The position numbers and the translations under genes are program-made. A DNA stretch of 64,000 nt from Papiliotrema nemorosa (lineage: Eukaryota; Basidiomycota; Tremellomycetes; Tremellales; Rhynchogastremaceae), in the NCBI GenBank assembly GCA_032158125.1, contig JASKOT010000021.1:124001-188000 (forward strand), written 5' to 3'. This document shows positions 1 through 11,004 of the stretch, one piece after another. Below the pieces are notes generated by a model. The model had not been told where the DNA came from. It worked only from the letters and a program-made list of their open reading frames with translations, and searched no databases. Position 1 is the stretch's first letter; the number at the start of each line of letters is the position of its first letter.

Positions 1-207
1 GCGGGATCCAGCGTCGGATGACCGGATATCCACACATGGAAGAGACTTCCGGGAGTTCCAGCTGATCGGCACGTCACGGCTGCACGTCCTTTAGTATCGT
101 ATGCATTCATGTGGTCTGGTCAAACACGAACCCCTTCCAACATTCCGCCTGCGACAGTGATAGACCTCAACGCGCTGAACTGAAGTTCGAGCTGCCTCAA
201 AACCAAC

Positions 208-1219
208 ATGTCTTCAGCACCAAAAGGAGGGATCTACACCCCGCTTGTCACCTTTTTCAACGATGATGAGACACTGGATCTCGACTCGATCAGTGCTCAC
301 GCTCTTCGTATCGCCCAAGGAGGAGTCTCAGGCTTAGTCATCCAAGGATCCAACGGTGAGGCTGTTCACCTCGACAATGAAGAGCGACAGACGATCATCC
401 GGACTGTTCGCTCCACGTTAGATTCGAACGGCTTCAAGGGCTTGCAGCTTATTGTGGGCTGTGGAGTGCCCTCCAAAAGAGCCACCGTGAGGCTCACCAA
501 GGAGGCTCAAGCTGCCGGAGGAGATTTTGCACTGGTATTACCACCCAGCTACTGGCCAGGAGCAATGAACAAACCGAACTTGTTGGCGTACTTCAAGGCT
601 GTAGCCGATGAAAGTCCGCTACCTGTATTGATATACAACTTTCCGATGGTTGCGAATGGGATAAATATCGACTCGGATACCATGTTGGAGTTGGCGGCAC
701 ACCCAAACATTGTCGGCTGCAAGTTGACTTGTGGGGTAAGCGGTTTGATCGAGAGGAATTGTATACAGAGCTGATGCGCAGAACTTGGGCACGCTGCATC
801 GAGTCGCTGCCCATACGAAGCCCGAGGAGTTTGCCGTCCTGTCAGGTAAGGCAGAGTTCGCATTGCACGGTTTTGTAGGAGGAGCATCAGGATGTATAGC
901 TGCTTTGGTCAACCTGTGAGTGACATTCCATTTCGCTGGATGAGCATTGACGTCCAGAGCTCCCAAATCACATGTAGCTTTGTATGACGCTTGGAAAAGC
1001 AACGACCTGATCAAGGCCAAGGGAATCCAGGATTTGCTCTGCGATGCGGATCTAGCCCAGAGCAAGCTCGGGGTCGCCGGACTGAAATTCGCCACGTCGC
1101 ATTACTTCAAATACGGCTCGGGGAAGGCCAGAAACCCGCTGCCTTCAGGTAGTCCAGCAGCCCTTGAGGCGCAGAAGGCTGTCCTCGACAAGCTGTACGC
1201 CTTCGAAATGAGCTTGTAG
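208..1219 (+). CDS. Dihydrodipicolinate synthase/KDG-aldolase family lyase (class I aldolase)
   Basis: Three exons fit exactly: 208-735, 782-915 and 958-1219, with GT-AG introns and unbroken frame. The product is about 307 aa, the usual size for the DapA/NanA/HOGA aldolase family. Visible landmarks are the GSNGE motif near residue 47 (GTTGE in many relatives), the YNFP motif carrying the family's conserved tyrosine near residue 145, and GCKLTCG, whose lysine sits where the family forms its Schiff base with a 2-oxo acid. Fungal members are mostly 4-hydroxy-2-oxoglutarate aldolases or 2-keto-3-deoxy-L-galactonate aldolases (galacturonate pathway) rather than lysine-synthesis enzymes. The substrate here cannot be told from sequence. 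No targeting signal is obvious, so it is probably cytosolic. It ends 91 bp from the end of the convergent Zn2Cys6 regulator, and a permease follows. Confidence 0.88.
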
Positions 1220-1310
1220 CTGTCCACACCTCAGACCGTCGCACGTGGCATGCATCGTATATGTAGTCACTAATTACAACTAAGAAGGGTCCAAGAAAGC
1301 GGAGTGTCTA

Positions 1311-3760
1311 CTAGAACTGTGGGCCTTGTGGATTCATTTCGCCGTTGAATTCCCCAATGGTCAGAGGCCATGCGGCGTACGCTGATACGTCAGCCATGGC
1401 ATCATACTATAGGTCAAGCACATACGGTCGAAAATGGAACCATCATATTCCCCTCCGAATAGCTGCGAGAGTTGTACATCCATGTTGAACTCGCTGTTGG
1501 GCTGGATCTGCGATGTGGCAGGTCGAGGCGGCGAGGGGGGTCTTTGTGACTGTTGTGGCTGGATTTGGACTGATGGAGGTGCCCAGCCCATCTTTGTGAG
1601 ATACTGAAACATCTCACTGTTTGGGTCCTGCAGCTCTTGCAGCGTCGGCTGACCCTTAGGCGCAGTCGTAGCAGCGGTGGCTGTAGGGTGCCATTCTTGT
1701 TTCATCCGCTTGAGGATCTCCACCAAGACCTTGGCTGAGGGCCATGCCATCGCTTGGAGGATGTTGCTGCATTTGTCAAAATGTTGCAGTGCGGTGTGAG
1801 CATCAAAGGCGCCAGGAGAGGTCGATGTCCGGGCAGAGAGGAGCAAGAATGTGGTCCCCGCAGTGAAGACGATGTTGATCACGGTTTGCGTTGAAAAGTA
1901 TACATCAGTGTGATCCTGGCACAGACGTAGCACTTCCATCCTAACCATCAGCAATGTTCCTGCTTCCCACGTACGCTGCTTGCTCGCACTCTCTTTGGGC
2001 CGCTTTACGCTCGTCCTCCTTGACAACGGCGTATTGAAAGCAGACGGGTCTATGAAGGAGCATCCGCAGATACTGGTACATGAGGTGGAGGTTTACAATG
2101 TGAGGACAAATGACCATATCGCTCCATGCTTCCAGCCGGATGGGAGCGGGCAAATCGATCAACCACTCTCCGAGGTCAAGTCTGGTCATGAGCAGAGGTT
2201 CAGTTGAGCCCGATATAGCCTACTGTAGCTTCGTGCGTGAACTGAGAGCGGACGTTGATGATCGTTGGACGACACGATACCACGCTCGGTGAATTTCGCT
2301 AGCGATCTGGGCAAGTCGGACAGTATGATGGAAAGTGGTGCTTCGCCATGCCGGACGTGCAGAGGGTTTATTGGCTAAGAGGCGTTCCTTATGATTCCAC
2401 CAAGGTTTGGCGTCGTCCTCCTTGCTGATGTCTGGTAGTGCTGTTTCGTACTCGTCTCGATGGAAGTATGGGCTACGACCGACGTTAAATGCCCATAATC
2501 TGGAGTAAGTATCCTAATTCAAATACTCGAACGCACATGTCTTGTGTATACACGGTATAGAAAGTCGAATCGCGGTGGAGCTTGGTCTTCTGCGACATGA
2601 TTCCACGTTGCACAAACTGCTGGCATTCGGTATGAAGACCCACTGCTCGTAAGATGCACTCCTCAATCCGTTGGGTTACATACGGATCTGGGCTGTCCTT
2701 GCTCCCATTCCCTCATATAGCCACCCGAGGTTCCGCTGTGTATTCTGAAAGTGAAAGGTCGCCAAAAGCATGAGCCCCCGTACGGTGGTAGTCATAGGCC
2801 GCTTGGCCTCGTCGTCAATCATTCCATGTGCGTGTTCTGCAAACGCGACGGCAGCGAGTGCACTCGTGTTGGCTGCGATGACATTTTTCGGGGCAAGTAG
2901 GCAGGCGACGGCGAGCAGGACGTTGTGCAAGAATGGCGAGTATTGCTGGTTACGAACAGGCTGGTCTGCAAAGGCATTGGCGTAGAGACCAGTGAGAAAC
3001 CCAGACTCGTCGCACCAGTTGTTCCAATCGCTCATGTAGCTGGTGTGAGACTGCAGATGACCCTTGAGCCTACCTGAAGAAGATGCTGAGCAGGGTTTTG
3101 TGCACATCTGGATTGGTAACAATGCCCACTGGTAATGCCTTGTCCCAAGCGAAAAGACTCCAATCCATGTCGGCGATGGTGAAGGCCCGACCAAATTGCG
3201 GATCATCTTGGTCGATGACTGGGGAGTCTGTAGCATCGGGCATATGTGCATATGCCGAAGTTGGACCATAATGCGACAGTCCCTGGCCCGTCTGCAATGA
3301 GCGCTCGTATGCTCCAATGCACGCACTATGCGAAGAGAACCGCTAGTCGCTATGGTGGGCGAAAGCATGGCACTGGGTGCGGCAGATGCGGTCAGTGGTG
3401 CTTCACCCTCGGAATCGTCTTGCTCCCCCGACAGTCGAGATTCAAGATCCTTGACTCTTCTTTCGAGCGCTTCGACATACTGCTTCCGAGCGGGCTTCCG
3501 TCCGTCGGATTCTCTATCGTATATACATTCCTGGCCATGCATCACACACGTCGAGCATCGGGGCTGACCGTCACATCGGGTTCGTCTGACGCGTCAGCCT
3601 GAACAGTGAGAGACTTCACTAGAAGGTCTGTTCACTTTACTCTACATGTCGTGCATGCTCGTGTAGCATTCGCCCGTGAACGCTTCCTTTGTTTCTTGGA
3701 CACTTCCTGTCCATGCCCGATCCCGTCGGTATCACTGGTAGACGATCGTGGTCGAATCAT
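1311..3760 (-). CDS. Fungal Zn(II)2Cys6 transcription factor
   Basis: The start ATG at 3760 opens an exon ending at 3636 in a basic stretch (KKQRKR) and the first half of the zinc cluster. Splicing to 3585 completes a canonical C-x2-C-x6-C-x5-C-x2-C-x6-C cluster (ACTTC, then RCDGQPRC, then QEC). A linker with a short coiled coil (QYVEALERRVKDLE) follows. Then comes a long region typical of the fungal-specific transcription factor domain (exons 3291-3074 and 3039 downward; the ends of later exons are less certain). An intron beginning gtacgtggga near 1977 is only 34 nt. The last intron (gtatgt...ctgacgtatcag) leads to a final exon ending at 1311. The protein should bind DNA as a dimer at CGG half-sites. 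It shares a 294-bp divergent promoter with the MFS transporter and is tail-to-tail with the aldolase, so local regulation is a reasonable inference. Confidence 0.86.
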
Positions 3761-4054
3761 GAGCTGTCAGTATCGCCTGGCGGTTCTCCAGCCCTGCGAT
3801 AGGAAGTACACAACGAACGGACAGCATGTAGATAGGGACGGTATATCTTCTCCTCGGAGATGACCACTTCCTTGAACCGGAAGTGCGTTCCGAGAGGGGT
3901 CCGACTGCATATCTCGGCATACCGCCTCCACTCGGCCAATACCCTGAATCAAGGCAACACAATTGAGATAGTGCATGCCGAATGTCAGCTATATAGCGGA
4001 GCCATCATTAATGTAGCTGGCCAGCTACGAAGGATAGTAGTCTAGAATATACAC
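3761..4054. promoter_or_regulatory. Divergent promoter between the Zn2Cys6 regulator and the MFS transporter
   Basis: The 294 bp between the two start codons contains no coding sequence I can support. It must hold the promoters of both genes. I see no unambiguous TATA element. A CCGG-containing palindrome-like patch (aaccggaagtgcgttccgag) lies near 3878-3897, but I cannot claim it as a zinc-cluster binding site. Confidence 0.4.
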
Positions 4055-6091
4055 ATGTTCGACGCAAAGACGCAACCAGCAATCACACCAGGGGCGGAAG
4101 TGGAGAACAAGGTGGACACGAACGTCAATGTCAGCGAGACTGAATTGGGAATCGGCAATGATTCTGTCGAGCGACTCGACCCTAAAGCCGAAGCCGCTCT
4201 GACTAGGCGATTCGACTGCTTCTTGATCCCCATCCTAGGTGTGAGTTGGCATCGCATCCATGCAAGGAGAACTCCCAGATGCTCAAGCTTATGAGTAGCT
4301 GCTTTATCTACTCTCCTTCCTGGATCGAGGCAACATGTAAGCGATAAGCCCGAAGCGGTAATAACTCGTCTAATCTCAGCGGCAACGCCAATGTGGCAGA
4401 TCCTTCGATTTCGCAATCACTGCATCTGAATTGTGAGTGAACGACTGAGTGATGTCGTTGTGGCTGATGACCCTGCAGCCGAGGAGTTTGGCGCTGCAGT
4501 CAGTGTCGTATATGCTACGTGAGTTTTCGAACGCTTTCGCTCGGGAGACGGCACCTAAACATCCAGCTACGTTGTTTTCGAGCCTATATGGGCAAACTTG
4601 TTCAAGCTCATCGGTCCAAGGCTCATGCGTGAGTCTGATCGGTGTCCGATCTAACATATAGTATCGGCATCATGTATCACGTGGGGCGCCATCACGCTTG
4701 GTACCGCTTGGGCTGGCAACTATGCGCATTTGATCGCTATTCGTGTTCTGCTAGGGATCTTTGAAGCAGGTCTTTTCCCCTGCATCTCTGTGTGGGTCGT
4801 CCCTTCGGAGTCTCGCTGGGTGCAGCCGATTGACCTCCAGCTATGTTTTCATGACTTATCGTCGAGAAGAGACTGGACGTCGGATGGCTTACATCTTTGC
4901 TTGCTCGGTAGGTCGTCTCCTAATTCCTCGACGTATGCTGATGTGGTAGGCGCTGGCGGGTGCTTTCGGCGGTCTGATTGCGTACGGAATGATTCAGATT
5001 GAATCAGGACCTCTTGTCGGCTGGCAATACCTTTACCTCGTGAGTACAGCTGGACGCCCTCATGCATAGGCAGCTAATTTCAGATTGAGGGGTTGTTATC
5101 GATCGCCGCTGGCCCTTTGACCTACTTTTGGATACCCGACTCCATTGAGAAGGCTTGGTTTCTCAATGCCAAGCAGAAAGACATGACGATCCAACGAATC
5201 GAGTACAACAAGAGACACTACAACCCAGATGAGGAATTCTCGTGGCGGGAAGTGCGTAAAGGAGCAGCAGATTGGAAGGTAACTTGTTCTCTGCAGAACT
5301 TCACAAACGATGCTGATCAAGAGACCTGGGCGACTGGCACGATTCAATTCTGCAACAATGTCACACTGTATGGACTATCGACTTTTATGTAAGCAAATGA
5401 CCGTTCCTCCGCATACAACGGCTGATCCTTAGGCCTGCCATCATCCGTGGGATGGGATACAGCAACGTCAACGCTCAACTGCTCACTGTCCCCGTTTACC
5501 TTCTCGCAGCTTCGGTCTTTTTGATCATCGGCCGGGTCAGCGATCGGTACCAGCTCCGAAGCCCCTTTATCGCAGGTGCATTCTGCTTCCTGATCATCGG
5601 CTATGGTATACAAATCGGAGTCGATAGCGTCGGCGGTCGATACGCTGGTTTGTTCATCGTGGCGATGGGGATGTATGTCATCCCGGGTCTGAACGTTTCT
5701 TGGATCAGCAACAATACCGCTGGACATTACAAGAGGACGACGGCGTTTGGATTGAATCAGCTTGTAGGAAATTGTGCCGGTGCGGCGTGAGTGCCCATGC
5801 TTCTAGCCTCTGACGTCGGCTGAAGAGCAGTATCGGCAAGATTTACGATTCGAGTTACAAGCCCCGGTACTTTACCTCGTTATATATTGTTCTGGGATTG
5901 TCTTGCCTGGGTCTTTGTATAACGATCTGCAAAGTGAGCAGACCTGTCTTCACGCTCCGAAGTCATACTGATGTCTTCAGGCCATCATCCTCATGGCGAT
6001 TAACAAGAAGCGAGAAAGACTCGTCACTGAAGGCGCGGAAGATCTGCCCGAACTCGGAGACAAAAATCCTCATTTCCGGTATTACATATAA
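4055..6091 (+). CDS. MFS transporter, Dal5/allantoate-permease (ACS) family
   Basis: The ATG at 4055 opens a hydrophilic N-terminus followed by about 12 hydrophobic segments. Exons include 4055-4240, a very short one at 4299-4336, and 4380-4432. The joined sequence reads LLYLLSFLDRGNIGNANV, the first-helix signature of the anion:cation symporter family that includes Dal5, Tna1, Fen2 and Liz1. Later landmarks are GIFEAGLFPCIS, ALAGAFGGLIAYG, WIPDS, a long central cytoplasmic loop (residues FSWREV and after) and FGLNQLVGN. The C-terminal tail ends FRYYI. The protein sits in the plasma membrane or vacuole membrane and imports small organic anions such as nicotinate, pantothenate or allantoate. 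The exact substrate is unknown. Its placement beside an aldolase and a regulator suggests an importer for a locally catabolised acid. Confidence 0.9.
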
Positions 6092-6594
6092 ATCCTGCCA
6101 CACACTGGATGCTTGTATAGATGAGAAGTGATTGGATATCACGGCAGTCTGCAAAGAATGAGATGGAGCGCCGCGCTTTTGTAGAATACTGACATGCACG
6201 TGAAAGGAGATTGAGATGCGAGGTCAGACTTCCCCAGTGAAGCTCATGCGCGATCTGCGCAGCTACTGCGCTTTCTTTGGTCACTCTGGACACCAGCTCA
6301 TGTTCCTCACACTCAGTGGTCGCTTCTTGCATACGAGCGACTTGGCATGCATCCCGGCCGTTAAGCGGGATTCCATGGCTCATCGCCGAGAAGCGCTGCG
6401 GAGTGGGTGGCAAAAAAGCGCCAAACACACTCTGGTGCTCTCCATTACGTCATGAGAGACTCGACCTGTCACAACTGCGTCGATGTTGTAAAGAGCGTGA
6501 ATGATCCTTCTGCTTCATTCAACTCTCATTCATATACCGCCACCTCTGACGAGCTCTGTCAAAGTACCCCCATACCAAGCACAAGACATTCACA
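6092..6594. other. Intergenic region, MFS terminator to PMP3 promoter
   Basis: About 500 bp with short open frames on both strands but no splice pattern or family resemblance. It should contain the 3' UTR of the transporter and the promoter and 5' UTR of PMP3. Confidence 0.5.
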
Positions 6595-7011
6595 ATGGCT
6601 TTCAGTGAGTGCGCAGAGTCTGAAAGGGGGGAACTCGCTGATAGACAGCCTGCAGCGACATCATCAAGATCATTCTTGCCATTTTCCTTCCTGTTCGTCC
6701 GCCACTCCCGCCCCTTCAAAGCCCTTTCCAGGCCATCTCAGCTGATTCTCTAGCCTGTCGGAGTCTTCCTTGAGCGAGGATGTGGTGCAGACTTCCTCAG
6801 TGAGTCCAGAAATGCCGAAAAATACCGGGAAAATCCGCTAATTTCCAGTCAACATCCTTTTGACCAGTATGTCTTCTCTTCATTCGTCTCTCTTCCGTTG
6901 TACTCACGAAACGTCCTCGGCTACATCCCTGGTATCATTCATGCGCTCTACATTAGTACGTGAAAACGGAGCATTTTGAGCCCATCCTGACGTCTAGTTT
7001 TGAAGTATTGA
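6595..7011 (+). CDS. PMP3: Pmp3-family plasma membrane proteolipid
   Basis: Six exons (6595-6604, 6649-6692, 6754-6799, 6849-6866, 6914-6955, 6998-7011) sum to 174 nt and give a 57-aa protein with two membrane helices. Recognisable blocks are DIIKIILAIFLPP, GVFLERGCGADFLINILLT and GYIPGIIHALYIILKY, matching the UPF0057/Pmp3 family that tunes membrane potential and salt tolerance at the plasma membrane. The length matches the family. The oddity is the fourth intron (6867-6913). It has a good GTATGT donor, but the only in-frame acceptor ends in CG rather than AG. All other introns are GT-AG. The last exon contributes only LKY plus the stop. Function is well supported by the sequence; the one junction is not. 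Confidence 0.85.
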
Positions 7012-7626
7012 GCGAGATACGGCCAGAAACGCGAAATGGTGAATTTTGGACGATTTTTGGGCCGTCCACATGTATTTTGGGGATTTCCTGCTGATGTTTC
7101 AGGTATAGCGTGCGCGGGGAGCTGTCCTGTAGCGTCCAGAGAGGGCAGAGGATGCATGGGAGGGGGAGGTAGCAGAGAAGGGAAGAGGGGATTATTCTAA
7201 TGTGTAGACGATATGAACTTTCATCCCGTCCCTTGGACCTGCGCTCGGCACGAGCGGGCAGCAGCCACACGCTGATCCTCTACATCACCTCTGCGCGCAA
7301 GCTGGCTGATTCTGCATCGACTGCTGATGAGCCATGTCGAGCGAGGTGGACCGAGATGCAGCGGTGCAATGGTTGCGCCACGTTCACGCCGCCGCGTTGC
7401 CACCCGTTCCGGCGGAAGCTTTCGCTGGATGCATGCTGCAACTGCAACTCTACTTTTGCAGAGTTGATGCTCATGACAGGATGTAAACAGTGACCTAAGC
7501 AGAATGCCGTCCCCTATGTCTGGCATCCCTAGCAAGCTCCAGTAATCATCCTCCAATGAAAGATCCACATCCACCATATCGGCCGTGATGACCCTGTCAA
7601 ACCCTTTCCGCAACCTCTTCACACGT
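7012..7626. other. Region without a supportable gene
   Basis: About 600 bp between PMP3 and the DUF7918-like reading frame. A minus-strand frame is open from about 7221 through the end of the neighbouring gene, but it has skewed composition and I found no splice-consistent continuation. I see no repeat or RNA gene here. Confidence 0.4.
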
Positions 7627-8077
7627 TTACTGAAGACATCTTCCACTGTTACCTCGTTGTATGGCGTGGCTTCTTTGTGCTTCGTCGGCGTCGTCAGTGG
7701 TTTCCTAATTCAGTCAGAAATGACAGCTCGTGATTGCAATTCACCAGCCGCCCGAATCGCATGGGGCAAAGGTAAGTCTTGCCATCTCTGTGCTCTTCGA
7801 CATTGGCAACCGTCAATCTTGCTTGGAATCTCGGTTGAGGGTACTCGGAGCAGACATGTCGACCATCGATCACGAAACGGACCAGGATTCCCCAAGGGTC
7901 CGTGTTCTTCCTCGGGTGGGCAACGACGATGGAGAATCTCCTGGTTGGCAGCAACCCCTCTCTCTTATCAGACACGACTGACCTTGCTGAGATCTCTAGG
8001 ACATTCCAGCCAGACGGTCTTCTTCGGTCCGCACAAATCGATAAGCTGTACCTCGTCATCGCTGTCTTCTTCGTCAT
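7627..8077 (-). CDS. Hypothetical protein, DUF7918-like (structure uncertain)
   Basis: Minus-strand coding is suggested by a stretch reading FSIVV..PRK, then GILVRFVIDGRHV, then TYLCPMRFGRL. A clean GT-AG intron near 7690-7730 (gtgaat...ctgaattag) joins this to ETTDDADEA, ending at 7627. That order resembles the fungal DUF7918 domain (CYIP..F.V, VYVDG, F..L.TTDD), of which a clearer copy lies at 57.6-59.0 kb. The 5' part is unresolved. The frame to 8077 is open, an alternative upstream frame (TVWLECPRD) also looks domain-like, and an in-frame 42-nt intron is possible (gtcagt...aaccag). It could be a decayed copy. Function of the family is unknown. Confidence 0.35.
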
Positions 8078-8521
8078 TCTCCGCCTCTACGCTCCTTCTC
8101 TCGTCAACCTCTTCTCCATCTAGTCCAACGTTCTTCGCTGGAATGGCACATTTACGTTCGTCTGCTAATCAGCCAGGAGGCGCGTCGACGAAGAAGCTCC
8201 TCAAGCACTCAGGTTGATGCGACCTGCTGATTCAGGGAAATTCAGAGCGCCTGCCTCGTGGCGAGGACCCATTCTCACCACGTAGCCTTCAAAGAGACCT
8301 GGTACATCGCACCGCATGTCGAGTCGTCGAGGATAACGCTGTCGTCGTCGCGACCTGTTACTCGAGGTGACCGGAGACAAGGAAGGACACACGGTGGTCG
8401 GATACGCTGCTTAGGTGTGTAGTGATTGCGCAAGGGCCTCCCCATTCCTCGGGCGATCACCAACCTCAGTACTTGCATCGATCATCTCGTCCAGCGAGTG
8501 CCATTTCCTTGTAAACATCGA
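8078..8521. other. Intergenic or unresolved 5' part of the DUF7918-like gene
   Basis: About 440 bp with minus-strand open frames around 8150-8390 that may include upstream exons of the DUF7918-like gene, but no start or splice pair is convincing. No other feature is seen. Confidence 0.3.
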
Positions 8522-10622
8522 CTAATAGCTAAAGTCTACAGGATGTTCCAACAGATAGTCAATCTGGTCCTTTCGGAAAGTATCCTCAATCACCTCAATC
8601 TCCTTGATGTTCAGTTGAATCATATTGCCTTCCCCCTCGGCGCCATACTCTGGCCAGGAGGGCAGAGTGGTCGCATTGCCTTTACCATTGGGATTGGCGT
8701 GATATGCAAAATTGATCCTGACCGTCAGCTCGATGTCGAGGGGTCCATTATAGCTTCCACTTGCCAGTAGTTGATCATTTGTTCGGAGAGCTTGACGTCG
8801 GCAAGGGTAAAGTTATAGGTCGCAGCTCTCTCGGCGATTGGACCTGTGATGCCGGCAAAGACAATCTGCGGGAGTCCAAAAGTATAAGGAATGTCGGCCG
8901 AGTGAAAGGCTGCAATCTCAACGGACACTTATCGGTAGCAGTCGATGGTCGACTCACCGCCAAGATAAGCTGGAAGAGCAGGGATCACCGCGTCCATCTG
9001 ATAAGACCAGAATCCTGTTCGTTTCTGGTCGACAGCCTCGGTGAGAAGGAACCGCCTGGGAGCTTGGAAGTAGGCATCGCCAAAGATGGCAGATACCTTC
9101 TTGTACCTACTCGTCAGGGTGGAATCAGACTCCTAGCGCAAGGTACCGACAGTGGGGCAAACTCAAAGGTCTCGTTGCCAGTACCGAAAGGACTGGAATC
9201 AGCGTAATCACATCATTGGCTCACGATCCCTCTGACGGGTCATCCGAGTACAAGCTGAACACTTTGGCAATGATATCAGGAGGTGGGGGGACCGGCTCGA
9301 GAGAGGAAAGGAATTGCATTGCGAGAGTTTCATTCTGAGGCAATGACGGAGGGACAAAGTAGGTTCCCCTAATCATTAGCTCAGTGACTACTCGCCATGA
9401 TCAGAACTACTCACTCGTCTTTCATGTTTCCGCTGATGAATGGAAGCTGGGCGAATCGACCTTGTTCGATGAGGGTGTAAGGCGAGTCGGGGATGAGGTC
9501 ACCATCGATCGATGGAGAGAAAGGGAAGCTAGAGATGAGCGAGGAGCTTATACGGACCGCCGTGCTCACGCTGCTTGATACTGGGTCAAATTCCTGACCT
9601 GTTCCTGCGCCCCGAGCAATTCCTGCCCTGTCAAACTCTTCAAGCACTCGAAAGCCGAGTCGTAACACTCTTCATCCTTGTCATCACCTCCGGCTGTGAT
9701 ATTGTTTGAAGCTGACCCGTCGCATCCGGCAAAAGCGGCCAATAGGTCATAAGGTTCCTGCCACGTCGACTCTGTTGGACCCATGGGGATCGAGGATGCG
9801 GCTCCGGACTGCATGATGGCCGAGGAGAAGAGATTCGTGATGTTTGTTTGGAGCATGAGTTGAGATATGATGATCGCTCCCGCGCTCTCTCCAAAGACTG
9901 TCACCCGAGAGGGATCTCCACCAAACGATTCGATGTTGCCTTGAACCCATTCCAAGCCTTTCATGACGTCTCGTAATCCCAAGTTGGCAGCTCCAGCCTC
10001 TGCCGCCTCCTTGCCATAGGGGAACCCAAATATCCCGAGTCGGTAGTTGACTGCGACGAATATGAGGTGCTGTCCGGCGTGAATAGACTGATTCACAATC
10101 CACGTCCCATCGTAGAAACCACTTGCTCCGGATACAAAGCTTCCTCCGTACCTGTCGATCAGCGACGAGACTTTGTTGAACTCACACCCCCGAAGAGTAC
10201 TGGCAGACTGGCATTCGACGGCAGGCTGGAAGGAACGTTGATGTCTAGGTACAGGCAGTCTTCCGAGACCCCAAGGGTGGTGTAAAAGTCATTTGGAGCT
10301 TGGAGACACGCAGGGGCTCGTTGAGTCGCGTTGAACTGGGTCGAGCTCCACTGGAGGTCCTGAGTCGGGGCGAATCGAAGATCACCGACCGCTGTTTGTC
10401 AGATGACACATTTACATGACGCTCACGGGGAGCTGCAAAAGGCACGCCGAGGTAGCTATCAATGAGTCCGTCTGTCGAGCCATGGATAGTCACGTCGCCA
10501 GACTCGCTCTCGGAGCAGAGCGTGATGGACGGAGTGGTAAGGACGATCCCATCCTCGGTGGAGATCGGTGAGGCTAAAATTTGGGTGAGGAGGGCGGCCA
10601 AGCCTATGAGATTGTAGATCAT
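8522..10622 (-). CDS. Secreted type-B carboxylesterase/lipase
   Basis: The ATG at 10622 starts a classical signal peptide (MIYNLIGLAALLTQILAS). The mature protein shows the carboxylesterase order: YLGVPFAAP, CLYLDINVP, VAVNYRLGIFGFP, the nucleophile elbow GESAGA with the catalytic serine, and then a GEGN..QL region near the C-terminus, ending PVDFSY at 8522. Several GT-AG introns are needed. The one near the end (donor after the YWQ codon, 32 nt) restores LTVRINFAYHANPNG. The size, about 560 aa, fits fungal secreted lipases of the alpha/beta hydrolase fold. Several N-glycosylation sequons (NIT, NLT, NET) support secretion. It would hydrolyse extracellular esters or lipids; the substrate is unknown. 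It is divergent from the Srs2-like helicase gene. Confidence 0.88.
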
Positions 10623-10860
10623 CGTCAAAAGAGTGTGAGTTGAAATGAACGTTGATTGCTGAGAATTAGGAGGGGAAGGAATGAGAAGATGGACGTCGAA
10701 GATATTCCCTTGATCCCTTGACCCTCTCTTCATCTCGGGCATCTGTCAGCATCGTTGTTTAGAGTGTCTGGGCCATCCAAAGGGGTCTCGAGGTGATCGA
10801 TCCATGCGTTTTCGACGCACACATCTCTGAAACGGGGGTCTGGTCAAATCTCCGACACAG

Positions 10861-10900
10861 AGTTTATCCGGGTTTGGGTGAGTTTATCCGGGGGGGGGGG
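10861..10900. repeat. Short direct repeat and G11 tract in the lipase-helicase divergent promoter
   Basis: AGTTTATCCGGG occurs at 10861-10872 and again at 10881-10892. The second copy runs into eleven consecutive G residues (10890-10900). The rest of the 382-bp intergenic region (10623-11004) holds no gene. Confidence 0.75.
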
Positions 10901-11004
10901 TGATCGGACCCTCTCCACATGAAATGACGCGCCCCGACGACTGGAAATCGAAAACACATCAACAGAGAGGTCTTGCACCTCTACTCTATCGTTCACGATA
11001 CATA

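Noticed and set aside
7221..7646. Minus-strand frame continuing the DUF7918-like gene
   Set aside because: The junction needed to join it is too short or out of phase, and the composition is atypical.
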